Positions 24,878 to 36,963 of a stretch of 64,000 bases of DNA are shown piece by piece. Below the pieces are notes generated by a model that made no database searches, was not told where the DNA came from, and worked only from the letters and a program-made list of their open reading frames with translations. The stretch spans positions 1,550,001-1,614,000 of the forward strand of contig JAPEIS010000003.1 of NCBI GenBank assembly GCA_029531795.1, in the 5' to 3' direction. Both the position numbers and the translations under genes were made by a program. Position 1 is the first letter of the stretch. Each line of letters opens with the position of its first letter. This DNA is from Sclerotinia nivalis (lineage: Eukaryota; Ascomycota; Leotiomycetes; Helotiales; Sclerotiniaceae).

Positions 24878-25040
24878 TATTATAGGTTCATCTCCCTTCA
24901 CCTGTATGTGATCATATATGCCTTAAGCACACATACATACATTCACTTTTATATAGTCAGATCATCTCCTTGACCTTCTTCTCCTCCTCGTAGTACAACA
25001 ATAGATCAAACCTACACATACCTTTTCCCTCACCGTGATA
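24878..25040 (+). repeat. 3' LTR of chromovirus F
   Basis: 163 bp, starting TATTATAGG (mutated TGTTACGGG) and ending CACCGTGATA. Preceded by a purine tract at 24866-24874. Confidence 0.92.
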
Positions 25041-28000
25041 GAATCCTTTTCGATATCTATTATCGTTTATAAAAAAACGAAAATAACGAAATATATACTC
25101 GAAATTTTAAAATCGATTTAAAAAAATCGTTAGAACAAGATTACAATAAATCAATTGTTACAAATAAAGATTATAAATCAATAGAAAACTTTGAAATCAA
25201 TTTTTTGATCGATAAAACTTTGATATCTAGTATAAACTATTATTATACAAAAATCTACAACAAAAAAACTTCGTTTCAAATTCAAATAATACCGAATCAA
25301 TATATTATTTATTATAAATCTATACAAAAGATCGCTAATTAATATCAATCGAAATCAATCCCAAAAAACAAATCTTTATTATTACTACCAATTCCAATTC
25401 CAAAAAAACGAATTGAGAATATTTTTAATACAAAATCAAATCTAAACGATATTCATTAATTATAAATTACTAATTTTATATTCTTTTATCAATAAGATGA
25501 TATAAAAATTGTATATCTTATATAAAAATAATTATATAAAACAATAATAATTCTATCTTTTCAAGAACAAAACTTCAAAATATATTATATAAAAAAGAGC
25601 AATATTATTAATATATTAATCAAAATCTCTTCAAAGCTTTACGATTTTGTTTATCATTATTATTAATCAAAACATCTTTGAAAAATAACAAAAATAGATA
25701 TTGAGAAATTTCTCAATAGTAAATCGTCCTTTAATGATAATGAAATCAAGAAAAAACTTCTTTTATAATTTCAAAACAAATTATCTACTTTTCTATTTCA
25801 TTATACAAATATACTTTCTATATACTGAATATAAAATTATAAAATAGAATTGATATCTAGAAAAGAACCTTTATATTTCAAAAATCATTCTTTATCTTTT
25901 CTCGAATTGAAAGTAATTTGTAAATAAATCGACGATAATCTCGTTAAAGGTTTTATTCGAGAATCAAGATCATATAGTACAATTCTATTACTTTTAATAG
26001 TTAAATCTAACGAAAAAGTTTGTATTTATTAAAATTATTATAGATTAAATAATATTACTATTAAGAATCGATATTCTTTATCAATTGTTCGGAAAACTTT
26101 GGATATTTTTTGTAATACAAAAATCTATATCAAATTAGATATTATTATTATTTTTAATAAGTTTTATATTACAAAAAACAATAAATGAAAAACCATTTTT
26201 ATTATTCAATTTGGATTATTTGAATTATTAATTTTACTTTTTAATCTTTATAATATATCAATATCATTTTAATATTATATTAATTATATATTATTTAATG
26301 AATTAGATAAATATTATATTGTATATCTCAATGATATTCTTATATATTCCGAAAATAAAAAATAAAATCGAGAATATATTTGTAATATAATCCAGAAACT
26401 ACAAAATACTAGTTTGCAAATCAATATTAATAAATACGAATTCGAAATAATTTCTATGAAATATTTAGATTTTATAATTATAATTGAAAATATAAAGATA
26501 AATCAAGATAAAGTATCAATTATCATTTTTTAAATATAATCAATATCTATCAAAGATCTATAACGATTCCTTGGTTTTGCAAACTTTTATTATCGATTTA
26601 TAAAGGATTTTTCAAAGATTTATTATTTTTTAAATGATCTTTTAGAAAAAGAAATAATTTAACAATAAAAAAACAATTATACAATAATATTTGAAAATCT
26701 AAAAAATGTATTTATAATAATTTCAATATTAGTTTATTTTAATTACAATAGAAAAACTATATTGGAAACAGATACTTTAAATTGAACTTCGAAAGAAATA
26801 CTTTCTTAATACAATAACAATAACATTTTACAATTAATAATATATTTCTTTTTGAAATATTTAATTACTAAATATAATTACGAAATCTATAATAAAGAAT
26901 TGTTAATTATTATTAAATCAATAAAAGAATAACAATCAAAATTATAAAGATCCCAATAGGAATTCGAAATCTTGATTAATTATAAAAATATAAAATACTT
27001 TACAATAATAAAAGTTATAAATCAATAACAAATACAATAATCAAAGTTTCTATCTTAATATAACTTCCGAATTATTTATCGATTAGAAATCAAAACAATC
27101 TATCCAAACATTTTAAATCGCTGATAAAAGGATCGATTTAATAATTCTGATTTCAATAATGAACATTTGAAAAACCGAAAATGTATTGTTTTACCTATTG
27201 ATAAATTCGATATAGATCTATATAAAAAACTTATAAATGAATTTTCATTAACTACAATAGATTAAACAATATCATTCGAAAATAAATCTATCAATGAATT
27301 CATTGATACAATATACAATAAATCAAATATAATTAAACAATTAATATCAACAATCGAAGATTCCCTTATAATCAAATAACCAAAAGAATTCCAAAAAATT
27401 CTACAAATAGCTATACAAGATTATTACATTCACAATAATAAAATCTATTATCGTAAAAAACTATAGATCCCTTCTGATAACGAATTGAAAGTACAAATCA
27501 TATACAGAATATATTCGTTGGATTCTACTGATCATTCTGATTATACAAGGATTATCGATTTGATTTCTAAAAACTATTAATGATTATAAATACATTAAGA
27601 AATAAACGTTTATATTCAAATTTGCAAATTTTATATCCGGACAAAATCTCCGAAATCATCCCTTTCAGATTTCTTGAAATCGTTGTCTATTCCTTTCCGA
27701 TTCTGATTAGATATTTCGATCGATTATATTATATCTTTATTAAATTATAAATATTACAATTCGATATACAAATATATATTAATAATTATTTATAAATTAA
27801 CAAAAATAAAACATTTTATAAATACAAGATCTTTAATAATAGAAGAATTAATCAATACTTTCATTAATTATATTTATATATTATATAATCTACTGAATAA
27901 TATCATTTAAAATCGAGAAATACAATTTATATCAAGATTCTAAATACAATTCTTTAAACGATTGAAAATAACCTTTAAACATAATTCGGTTTTTTATTTA

Positions 28001-29103
28001 TAAACAAATAGACAAACAAAATCAATCAATTCAATTTTAAAACAATATTTATATATATTTATAAATTTTCATTAAAACAATTGAATAAAATAATTATCTC
28101 TAATAGAATTTACTTCAAACAATTTGATTTCTGAAATTACAAATTATTCATTATTCTTTGCGAATTACAATTTCAATTCACAATTAGATATAGAATTTAA
28201 TAAATCTTATCCCTCAAATATAACAATAACTCAAAAATATAAATTCTTCAAAGAAAATAAAATAATCGATAAAATAAAGTATTTCCTAAACTAATTTAAA
28301 ACATTTGCAAAACAATTTATTACAATCTACAAAAAATATACAAATCGAAATAGATTAGATTCATTATAATATATAAAAAAAATAAAAAATATATATAAAT
28401 ACAAAAAATATAAAAATATTTTATAAAATAAAGAAGTTTAATAACAAATAAATTAAATTATATAAAATAATAAAGGTTTATTTATATATTTATTTAATCG
28501 AATTATTAAAGAATATATAAATCTTTTCAATATTCCATTATTTATTATTAAAACCAATATATTCAATACCTTATTTCCTAAAATAAATTATAATTAACAA
28601 ATCTGAATCAAAAACTACAAAAAACAGAATCCTTGAAAAAGAAAACGAAAAGAAAGAACCAATCCAAAAATAAATATTTGAAGATATACTCGACAATCAC
28701 AATAAAAATGATCATTATTATCAAATCAAATAGAAACATTATATATCAATCTAATAATCAATATCAAATCTAAAAAGTAATAAGAAAACTCTAATATTAT
28801 TATTTATATTCCGAGAAATCTGAATCACTATTATAGATCTTGAATCACTCAAATACTATAATATTATTATTAACTTCAATTTCTACAAAAATCTTACAAT
28901 GATCAACAAAAAAGAAAATATAATTTGCTTGAACAGAAAAGTAATATTTTAAATTTTAAAACGGTTTTAAAATTTGAAAGATGATTTTATAATTCAGAAA
29001 TTTGAGGATCTAGATATTCCAAATAAAGTTTTATTAGAATAATTGTTTTACAAAAGTTTTATCAATAATTTAAGGATAAATTAGACTTTAAAGAAAAAAG
29101 TAC
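25041..29103 (+). pseudogene. RT, RNase H, integrase and chromodomain of chromovirus D
   Basis: Continuation of D after F. RT is at about 25.9-26.6 kb (IYIKLDIIIIFNKFYI; YLND replaces YLDD near 26335), followed by RNase H (TILETDTLN) to about 27.1 kb, integrase about 27.5-28.4 kb (the conserved Glu region reads TNRQTKSINS with Lys at the catalytic position) and chromodomain-like text near 28.7 kb. TG is rare and CA common on the plus strand here, so nearly all mutations are G to A on this strand. No frame stays open for long. Confidence 0.72.
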
Positions 29104-29250
29104 TATCACTGATTCATAACCCGTTCCTAGCTAGTCTGCATAGATACCTGAGGCATCCATCCCTTCTATAGTCGGCGCTCTTCCTAGCACTTTCTTCCCT
29201 TCTTCGTAGAATATCATCATATTATAAAACATTCTACCACTACTATGATA
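29104..29250 (+). repeat. 3' LTR of chromovirus D
   Basis: 147 bp, starting TATCACTGATTCATAACCCG and ending CTATGATA. Same length as the 5' LTR. Retains more C than the preceding internal region. Confidence 0.87.
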
Positions 29251-29255
29251 ATATA

Positions 29256-29536
29256 AATACTCTTAGATTAAACTATTCTTATATCTTTCGGGAGATGCAG
29301 GACCCCAAGGGGTCCCCAAGAAATAAAATATCATTATCATTATTATTATTATCATCAATAGATTATAAATAATACCTCTCTCTCGAATTCATATTTTTAC
29401 AATTCCGAAACTATTCTATTTTTATCATCAATTAGAAAATCATCAAATAGAATATTGATTCAAACAAAACTACAATCTTGAAATTAATAATCTTAAAACT
29501 AAAAATATCTAATATAAAATCGATACTAAATCGAAA
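29256..29536. other. Spacer between D and the solo LTR
   Basis: No gene. Contains a GC-rich island with the perfect palindrome-like GGACCCCAAGGGGTCC (29300-29315) and an ATT/ATC microsatellite (29330-29355). It belongs to the element that D entered, probably copia M. Confidence 0.5.
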
Positions 29537-29749
29537 TATTACGAAGGCGACGGGTGAAATAATAGATATAACTTTTATTAATAAAATATAGTTCAAGGAG
29601 TTACGATTCTATAATAGAAACAATCTTTTAAATACATTTGTATATGGTGCTAGCCCCGACGGGGGCTAGCCTACAATTATTCGAGGGCCGACCCGTATAG
29701 ATCGGGAACCCGGCGGTCTCCGTATATCCTATACGGGGACCCCGTGACA
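29537..29749 (-). mobile_element. Solo LTR of the K chromovirus family
   Basis: Exactly 213 bp, the same length as the two LTRs of element K, flanked by CGAAA on both sides (29532-29536 and 29750-29754) with no interior, so it is a solo LTR left by LTR-LTR recombination. It begins TGTCACGGGGTCCCCGTATA on the minus strand. It is markedly GC-rich and nearly free of RIP-type changes in its 5' half. Contains a hairpin with arms GCTAGCCCC/GGGGCTAGC (29649-29670). Confidence 0.92.
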
Positions 29750-29754
29750 CGAAA

Positions 29755-31150
29755 CCTATAAAACCAATTCCTCTTTAATAGATATTTATATATAAATACA
29801 ATAATCAAAACTTAATCACTTATTATCATTCCCAATTAATAATCCAAAAAGATCTTCAAACTAAAAATACTATTGAAACTAAAAATACTATTGTATTTAC
29901 AAATCAATTATTCCGAATCATTATAATAATCATTATCAAATATAATCTCGAAATCAAACAATATAATATAATCAATATCTTCGTTAACACTCTATATAAT
30001 TCTTCGAATATTCTAATTGTATACTATCTTTTCAACAATTACAAAATCCTCAATAAAAATATCATTATTAATCGAGCTTTGCATAATCTATATAACTTTT
30101 CAACTATATAATTCAGAGATTTCATTCAAACATTCGAAAAACTAGAACTAATATAATATAAAAAGAAATCATATATTTATATCAATTCAAAGTATATTAT
30201 TATAATATTATTCTTTATAAATAATATTCAGATTATATATTACAAAAAGAACAAATCAAATACTATCAAAATCATAAAAAGAATCAAAATTATATATAAA
30301 TTATATAATTTTAAAAACACAAAATGATTTCTAGAAATACATATCCTTCGTAATCGATCTAAGAAAAAACTATAACTAATTTATAATATATATATTGAAA
30401 AGATTATTAAAAAGTTCAAAATAACAAATAAAATTACAAATATACTATTATCTATAATAATATTTCGGAAGAACTCAGATCAAACTCTAATATATATAAT
30501 CACAATAAAAACAAATATATCATTCGTTATTTTACAATTGAATCACTATCTAATCAATCTCTTAAATAAATATATAAAAACCATTGATCATTATCTCGAA
30601 TATCTTTGAAATACAAAATTCCTTATAATACAATATAACGATAATCAAATACTATAATTTTTCATTTTCTCAAATATTTCTTTCGCAAATAATCCTAATA
30701 CTTATCGATCATTCCAAAGATACATTATATCCTTTTTCGATAATTTAATTATACAAAAAGTATCTAAATAAAATATTATAATTACCTCAATTATTGAAAC
30801 CGAATTACTTGATATTAAATATATATTAAAAGAAACTATAACAATTTTATAATTTCTAAAAAGATTAATCTTATAATAAAAGAACCAATAATTATATTCT
30901 ATAATAACTAATAAACTATCAAACTAATAATCAATAAAAATAAATAGATCACAATCAAATTGAAGTATATCGATATACAAAATATATAATTATAACAGGA
31001 ATATTCAAAAGAAAACTTCTATATAATCTACCTTTCAATTATCGATATAACCATCAATAGATTTATCAAGAATCTTACACAATAAAGGTTCGAACATTTC
31101 GATTTATTCCTAAATCTACAGAGTATAAATAATAGAATTATAATAATTGA
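29755..31150 (+). pseudogene. RT and RNase H end of copia element M
   Basis: Plus-strand text aligns by eye with Ty1/copia polyproteins of fungi: KYNLEIKQYNIINIFVNTL (RT, 'DV.NAF.N'), NRALHNLYNFSTI, IIIILFFINNIQIIYYKK (degraded FYVDDI region), FLEIHILRNRSKKKL, then RNase H: FANNPNTYRSFQRYIISFF, IIITSIIETELLDIKYILKE and a degraded 'CDN..TI.L' to 'MPADGLTK' end near 31.1 kb. Many stops. The 5' half of M is not securely located; it should lie left of D. Presence of RVT_2-type order defines copia. Confidence 0.7.
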
Positions 31151-31159
31151 ATAAAAATA

Positions 31160-31246
31160 ATCATAGATCATCTACTATATTATACATCTTCGAACTTAAC
31201 ATTATTATAATACTATACAAAATTGATGAATTTTGTTTGTATATAT
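31160..31246 (+). repeat. 87-bp direct repeat, copy 1
   Basis: Shares AGATYATCTACTATATTATA and AAAATTGATGAATTTTG with 31792-31877. Located just past the end of the copia M coding remnant, perhaps part of its 3' end or LTR. Confidence 0.6.
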
Positions 31247-31250
31247 ATAC

Positions 31251-31791
31251 AATATCAGCTAATTCGTAATTACTATTATAATATCATCCTAATTAAAAAT
31301 CTTTAATAAAACAAAATTAATTATTAATATACTATCAATTATTCTTCCTCTTTCCTTTTTTCGATATCTTTTCTCTCTTCGATTCTCAATTAAAATTTAT
31401 ATATAAATAATACTATTCAAATAAAAACAAAAGATCAATTGTATATATATACAAACAAATTTCTTCAAATTAATATATAATCTAAACCCTCCTCAATTCA
31501 TTTTTATATAACTAATATTATATATAATATTAATTGAAAGCTCGGAATCATTCTTTGATCGATCGTATAAACCTACAAATAAATTCCTTCGAATTTATAT
31601 ACGACCGAAATCCTTCTCAATTCATTTGTATACAATAATTATCAAGACTTGAATCACCTTTAGTATCACTCTTCTAATAATCAAAAATAATATATTACAA
31701 AAATAAAAAAACTTACTTTTTAGATCTTCTTAAATCGTATTTTCCTTTCTTCGAAACATTATTATAATTTTGATCGAAATCGATTATATTA
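31251..31791. other. Non-coding region with internal direct repeat
   Basis: No gene. Two related blocks of about 53 bp (31451-31503 and 31575-31626) share CAAATTYCTTCRAATT and CTCAATTCATTT. Probably LTR or untranslated region of M. Confidence 0.5.
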
Positions 31792-31877
31792 ATTATAGAT
31801 TATCTACTATATTATATATCTTTGAATTTAATATCATTATTATACTATATAAAATTGATGAATTTTGATTATATATA
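31792..31877 (+). repeat. 87-bp direct repeat, copy 2
   Basis: Second copy of 31160-31246, ending at the start of the 135-bp unit. Differences are mainly C to T. Confidence 0.6.
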
Positions 31878-32011
31878 GTAAACACGACCGAAACGATTAC
31901 AAAATGATTAAGTTGAGGTTGCGCATTTTTTTATTAAACTAGATTGAATTGAAGTGATTATATAGACTTTTTTGAAGTTATATTATTTGTTTCCTTTTTG
32001 GTATAGTATCT
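31877..32011 (+). repeat. 135-bp terminal repeat unit, copy at the 3' end of N
   Basis: Starts AGTAAACACGACCGAAACG and ends GGTATAGTATCT. Adjoins the 3' end of the minus-strand element N, the same relative place as in element A (14740-14771), so it is probably their LTR. In coding orientation it has TCTATATAATCACTT, a TATA-box-like motif. No polypurine tract is evident next to it, a weakness of this reading. Confidence 0.6.
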
Positions 32012-33831
32012 AAACCGGAGCTGAAACAATATGTATTTTTGTATATTTCTTTTATTTAAAGGTTTTTGAAGTTATATATATATTGTCTTTTTGTTAATTG
32101 AAATAGTAATCTTTTTGTGAAATGATATTTTCGTAGTTTCTAATTTGGTATACTATTTTTATTTTTCTAATTAATGAAAAAGAAGAAATGGATTATATTA
32201 ATTGAATATTATTCTTGATTTATACTATTTTACTGAAAATATAAAAAGATTTTAAAGTAATTTAATGTTTAAAACTATTCATGAATTGAATTAAAAATAT
32301 AGTCTTGATTTGATTGAACAAAATAATTGAAAGTTTGAAAGGAAAACTACAAGATCGTTTGCTGAAACTGATTTAATCAGGAATGAATTTATTAAGGTTT
32401 TTTATATTCAAAAGAGTTGTTATATTGATAAATCCTTTTATTCTTAACTTTTTTAGAAATTATAATAGTATTAATTTCTTAAATAGATTATTGAGTTTTA
32501 AATATGATTTTATCAATTAATCGGTTGATTGAAGTTCTGATTATATATAGATTCGATCAGATTCTTTCGATTTTGCTGAAATGGAAGATGTATTCTATAT
32601 GATCTTCTTGTAATATATACTTTGATTTGAAAATGAATTTTGTTGTTATTATAATTTGATTTTTGTTTCGGATTGTTAAAGGTTTTTTCCGTTTTGTAAG
32701 ATTGAAGAAAAAGTTAATTTGAAAGTATTAATTTGTAAATTCTAATATTCAGGGATATTTTCTTCGAATGAAACTTACAAATGATTTGTTTTGAATTTAA
32801 AAAATTTAAAATAATCGATATAAAAAAATCAATGAATAGATTTACTATTGATTTGTTATAATTGATAAGATTTCTAATGATTTCCTATAAGATTAATTAC
32901 TATAAATAGATTATAGTAAATTGAATAAAATTTCTTTTTAATAGATATTTTATTATAGAATATAATTATTTGATTAAGATCGAAAACTATATAATTTCGA
33001 ATATCTATATTATATTTTTCTTTAGTTAATGCTTTTTTTCAATTAGATTATTATAAGATTTCTTATTGAATTAATTCTTTATTATATATAAAATCGAAGA
33101 TTTTTGATTGATAGATCTTTTCTGAAAAGTCCTTATCGAAATCTATAATATTGAACAAGAAGTTTTGGATTTCGAGATATTGATTTGAAGGATATTTGAT
33201 CTTTAAATACCTTACAAATTGATATCCAAAAAGGATCTCGTAAAGAGAATATTCTAAATAATTGATTTCTTATATATTAAATAAATTGATTAAGATTTGA
33301 ATTTTTATAAATCAATTTTCGATTTTTGAATCAATTTTTTTAAGGGTTCTTTGAAAGAGATCATTATCTTTTTTAATTATATCAAAGGATTTCTTAATTT
33401 CTACAATTATAGAAATAAATAATATTCTAAATTTTTTAGCAAATTATTTAATTATCATATTTTCGAAATGAATATCTGGATTATGAAATCCTTTAATCGG
33501 AATTCCAAAAATATTGAATATTCAATTTAAGCATTTTACTATTTCAACATTTGTTATTTCAATCATTAAAAAAGTCCAAATTTAATATGAAAAATAACCA
33601 ATTACAAAAAGAATATAAGAAAAGTAAGTAAAATCTTTTTTATTGAATATTTCGTTATCGAAATCTATAGATTGAATAGTAATATCGATTTTGATAAATT
33701 TCTGAACTATTAACCAAATCATTTTAAGGATCTCAATTTTATTGATTGAAATAAATGGAAAAGGTTCTATAAAATCAAAATCAATAAGAATTAAAGGACA
33801 ATCAATTTTATAAAATTTGAAATAGAATATC

Positions 33832-34559
33832 TGTCGGGATCACAGTCATATGATCATGAACCGTAGTTAAATCATATGATCGTATTAGATCGTGTGATCA
33901 TAAGGGACCGTACGAGCTCCTTCAATATGTATTTAAGGAGCTCGTTCTTTCAATATAGATAATGACAATTAAGAATCAAGTTTTATCAAATAGACTAAAG
34001 TAAGAGTTCTGGAATCTACTTACCGCACACCATTCGAATTCGTGACAAAATCCTTGCAAAAACCATATTTTCTCATATAAAATTAAATATCAAATAACTT
34101 TTTCAATATAGAATAGAATCAATTGAAATTTTGGAATATAATAATTAACTATCAAAACATTTTAGAAAATTATATATTTTATTTTTAATAATTTTTGATT
34201 GGAAATTACAAGTATTTAAAGTTGGGAATTTTCAAAATTTTCATTGTGTAACGTTTTTTTCATATTTTCCCTATATAAAATAAGCGATTTTTTTAAACTT
34301 TTTCATTTCTTTAATTTCGAATATATATAACTTCAAAACAAAAATAAATAAAAATATTTTGTTCAATTTTTAATAAATCTTGATTAATTATCTTTTTATA
34401 AATACAAAATTTAATGAATTATCTTAATATTTCATATATATAATAAAGATTTAAAAAGGTGAAAAATCGTTATTTTTGATGTGATTTCGCTGAGTGTGCG
34501 GTGAGTCCAGTCCAGAACTCTTACTTTACACTTTGAACCTTACCATTTCGATACCAACA
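33832..34559 (+). mobile_element. Solo copia-type LTR split by a MITE
   Basis: Ends TGTCGGGATC...GATACCAACA, target duplication ATATC on both sides (33827-33831 and 34560-34564). Without the MITE and one TA it is 207 bp. It resembles the H LTR (same ends, shared CTCCTTCAATAT and CAATTAAGAATCAAG blocks). It has three variants of a CATATGATCRT motif (33847-33901) and a TATTTAAGGAGCTCG segment, possible promoter elements. The low number of mutations suggests a young insertion. Confidence 0.88.
34003..34521 (+). mobile_element. MITE copy 1, in the solo LTR
   Basis: A 519-bp non-coding element with imperfect terminal inverted repeats starting AGAGTTCTGGA and sharing CACCGCACAC, flanked by TA (34001-34002 and 34522-34523). 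Target site and termini point to Tc1/mariner-pogo mobilisation in trans. About 95% similar by eye to copy 2. Confidence 0.88.
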
Positions 34560-35341
34560 ATATCCTTTATTGTATATTATACTGAGTATACTTTATATAA
34601 TCTTGAATATATTGTTTGATATTGATAATTAATATTGATTATTAATAATTCCTAAATTTTTTAATTGTAAATTCTATTTTATAATGATCTTCTAAATCAT
34701 AAACAAAAATTAGTATTTCTGAAACTTCAAATTTGAGAATATACTATTTATTGATTTTACGAAAAAAAAAATACAATTCGTTTCTGAATATATAAAAGTT
34801 CTTGATATATTTAAGAAAAACTACTTTCTCAAATTTGGAAAGATTTTTAAAAAGGATTTAAATTGTTATATAAATATATATAGAAAAATATTATAAATCT
34901 TTATTATATTTGCTTATAATTAGATTATATTAAATACTATTGAAAATAATTATAAAATGATTAATAATTATTGATTCTTCTATTGATAATATAAAGAATA
35001 TATTCTGACCTTTAAGATTTAATTGTTTTTATAAATATTAAATTTCTCAGAAACGAAAAAGTTTTTTATAATCTTCAATATCGTTTTTCCAAATTTATTT
35101 AGAATTATTTGTATTATATTATAACTCTTCTAAAGAATCTAAAAGATTATTTGATTTACAATTAGAATCTAGGAAAATAATATAAAAAAGAGTATTTATA
35201 ATTTTATTACGAATTTTCAGAATATAAATAATAGTAATATTAAAAATGGAAAACTTTATTATTTAACAAATATATATATCTTTAATTTAAGAATTAAAAG
35301 AAAGAAAGCTTGTAAATAATAAATGATCAATAAAGATTATA

Positions 35342-35861
35342 AGAGTTCTTGGAATCTACTCACCGCACACCATTCGAATTCGTGACAGAATCCTTGCAAA
35401 AACCATATTTTCTCATATAAAATTAAATATCAAATAACTTTTTCATTATCCAATAGAATCAATTGAAATTTTAGAATATAATAATTAACTATATAAAGAT
35501 TTCAGAAGATTATATATTTTATTTTTAATAATTTTTGATTGAAAATCACAAGTATTTAAAGTTGGAAATTTTCAAAATTTTCATTGTGTAACGTTTTTTT
35601 CATATTTTCCCCATATAAAATAAGCGATTTTTTTGAACTTTTTCATTTCTTTGATTTCGAATATATATAACTTCAAAATAAAAATTAATAAAAATATTTT
35701 GTTCAATTTTTAATAAATCTTGATTAATTATCTTTTTATAAATATAGAATTTAATAAATTATCTTAACATTTTATATATATAATAAAGATCTAAAAAGGT
35801 GAAAAATCGTCATTTTTGGTGTGATTTCGCTTAGTGTGCGGTGAGTCCGGTCCAGAACTCT
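35342..35861 (+). mobile_element. MITE copy 2, in element N
   Basis: 520 bp, same ends as copy 1 (AGAGTTCTTGGAATCTACTC to GTCCAGAACTCT), flanked by TA (35340-35341 and 35862-35863). Same orientation as copy 1; differences are scattered substitutions. Confidence 0.88.
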
Positions 35862-36963
35862 TACAATTTTCAATAAATCTAAAATAATAATAGTATTTGC
35901 TAATGAATTCAATAATAGTAAATAATTTGTATTTATAGATATTATAATTTCTTTGTATTTTGATTAACAAAAAAGAATTATATAATACAGAATATTCTAT
36001 TAAACATTTAGTATTTTATTCTAATGAATAGTATTTCTGAATAATATAATATCTTGATACAAAAACATTCGAATCTATATATATCTGAATTAAAAGAGTA
36101 TAATCGATATTATAGGAATCGATTATTTCTAAATATTTCTTTTATAAAAATTCGAAAACTAATTGTTTATAGATTTCTCATTGCTATTCCATTTTATTTG
36201 TAAGATAGAAAAAAGAATAAGAGATTTCGATGAAGTTCTTAATTTTTCTTCAGATTATCTATATAATAATTAGAAAACTTCGAATTTCTGTTTAATCAAT
36301 AAGAATTAGAAAATTCTTGATTTTGATTGCTTTAACAGATTTGATAATTATAATATTATTAGCTTTATAAAGAACTTCTAAAGTTTTTATTTGATCAATA
36401 AAGATATATAGTTTTTTGAAAGATAAATATAATTGAATGAAATCAAAACGAAAAAGAATATGATTAACAAAATTAAAATAAACTTCTTTCGAAATTATAG
36501 AATCTAAAAAGATATCATTAATATAGAATTTGATCAATATTAGATTGTTTTCAATATTAGATTTAAGTATAAAAGGATATTCTTTATTTATTAAATCGTT
36601 TTTAAAAAGAGGAATATAATCGAAAATTATATAAAAAAACTTAAATATAGAAAAATAAGTAATTTGAGTACTTTACAAAACTTTGGTAAATTGTATTTGA
36701 ATTGAATCTTCTATAGAAAAAATAAAATAATAATAATCTTTTAAATGAAAAAGTATATTCTAATAAGTATATTTCAAATCGAATTATAAATATATTTTAT
36801 AATTAGAATAAAAAAGAAATTCGTAAACATTTTGAGATAAAATATAGTAATTTTCTAGTATTTATCTTATAATCTTCGAATAATTGAAGATTATATATCT
36901 TTTAGAATTAGATTTATAAAAAGGAAGATTTTTGGAATATTCAATATCTAATTTATCAATTAT

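Larger units (their letters stand above)
18286..25040 (+). mobile_element. Chromovirus F (Ty3/gypsy), full length, nested in D
   Basis: A 6755-bp element with two 163-bp LTRs (18286-18448 and 24878-25040), the non-repetitive target duplication GAATC on both sides (18281-18285 and 25041-25045), and a polypurine tract GAGGAGGGGG just before the 3' LTR. Gag, protease, RT, RNase H, integrase and a C-terminal chromodomain occur in order on the plus strand. It is less mutated than D, E or H (longer open frames, fewer stops), consistent with later arrival. Confidence 0.93.
15670..29250 (+). mobile_element. Chromovirus D (Ty3/gypsy), interrupted by element F
   Basis: Two 147-bp LTRs (15670-15816 and 29104-29250) flank a decayed gag-pol; ATATA is present on both sides (15665-15669 and 29251-29255), although this is low-complexity DNA. 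Without the nested F element and its duplicated GAATC, D is about 6.8 kb and matches element E (43719-50592) along its length, so D and E are one family. LTRs start TGTCACGGGTTCG and end in a mutated CCGTGACA. Coding is on the plus strand: gag and protease left of F, RT to chromodomain right of it. Confidence 0.85.
32012..36963 (-). pseudogene. Decayed Ty3/gypsy pol of family A, inverted copy N
   Basis: Reverse complement of 11.3-14.7 kb: tail (32.0-32.7 kb), integrase (about 32.7-33.8 kb), then RNase H and RT at higher coordinates. The best frame (36292-36537) reads IISKEVYFNFVNHILFRFDF and LSFKKLYIFIDQIKTLEVLY, the RT thumb. RT continues to 36963, where the sequence stops abruptly at TGTTGG, the presumed start of element J; the missing gag should lie beyond J. 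It carries a solo copia LTR (33832-34559) and a MITE (35342-35861). On the plus strand 32.0-33.8 kb is C-poor and TG-rich, the opposite of most neighbours. Confidence 0.7.
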
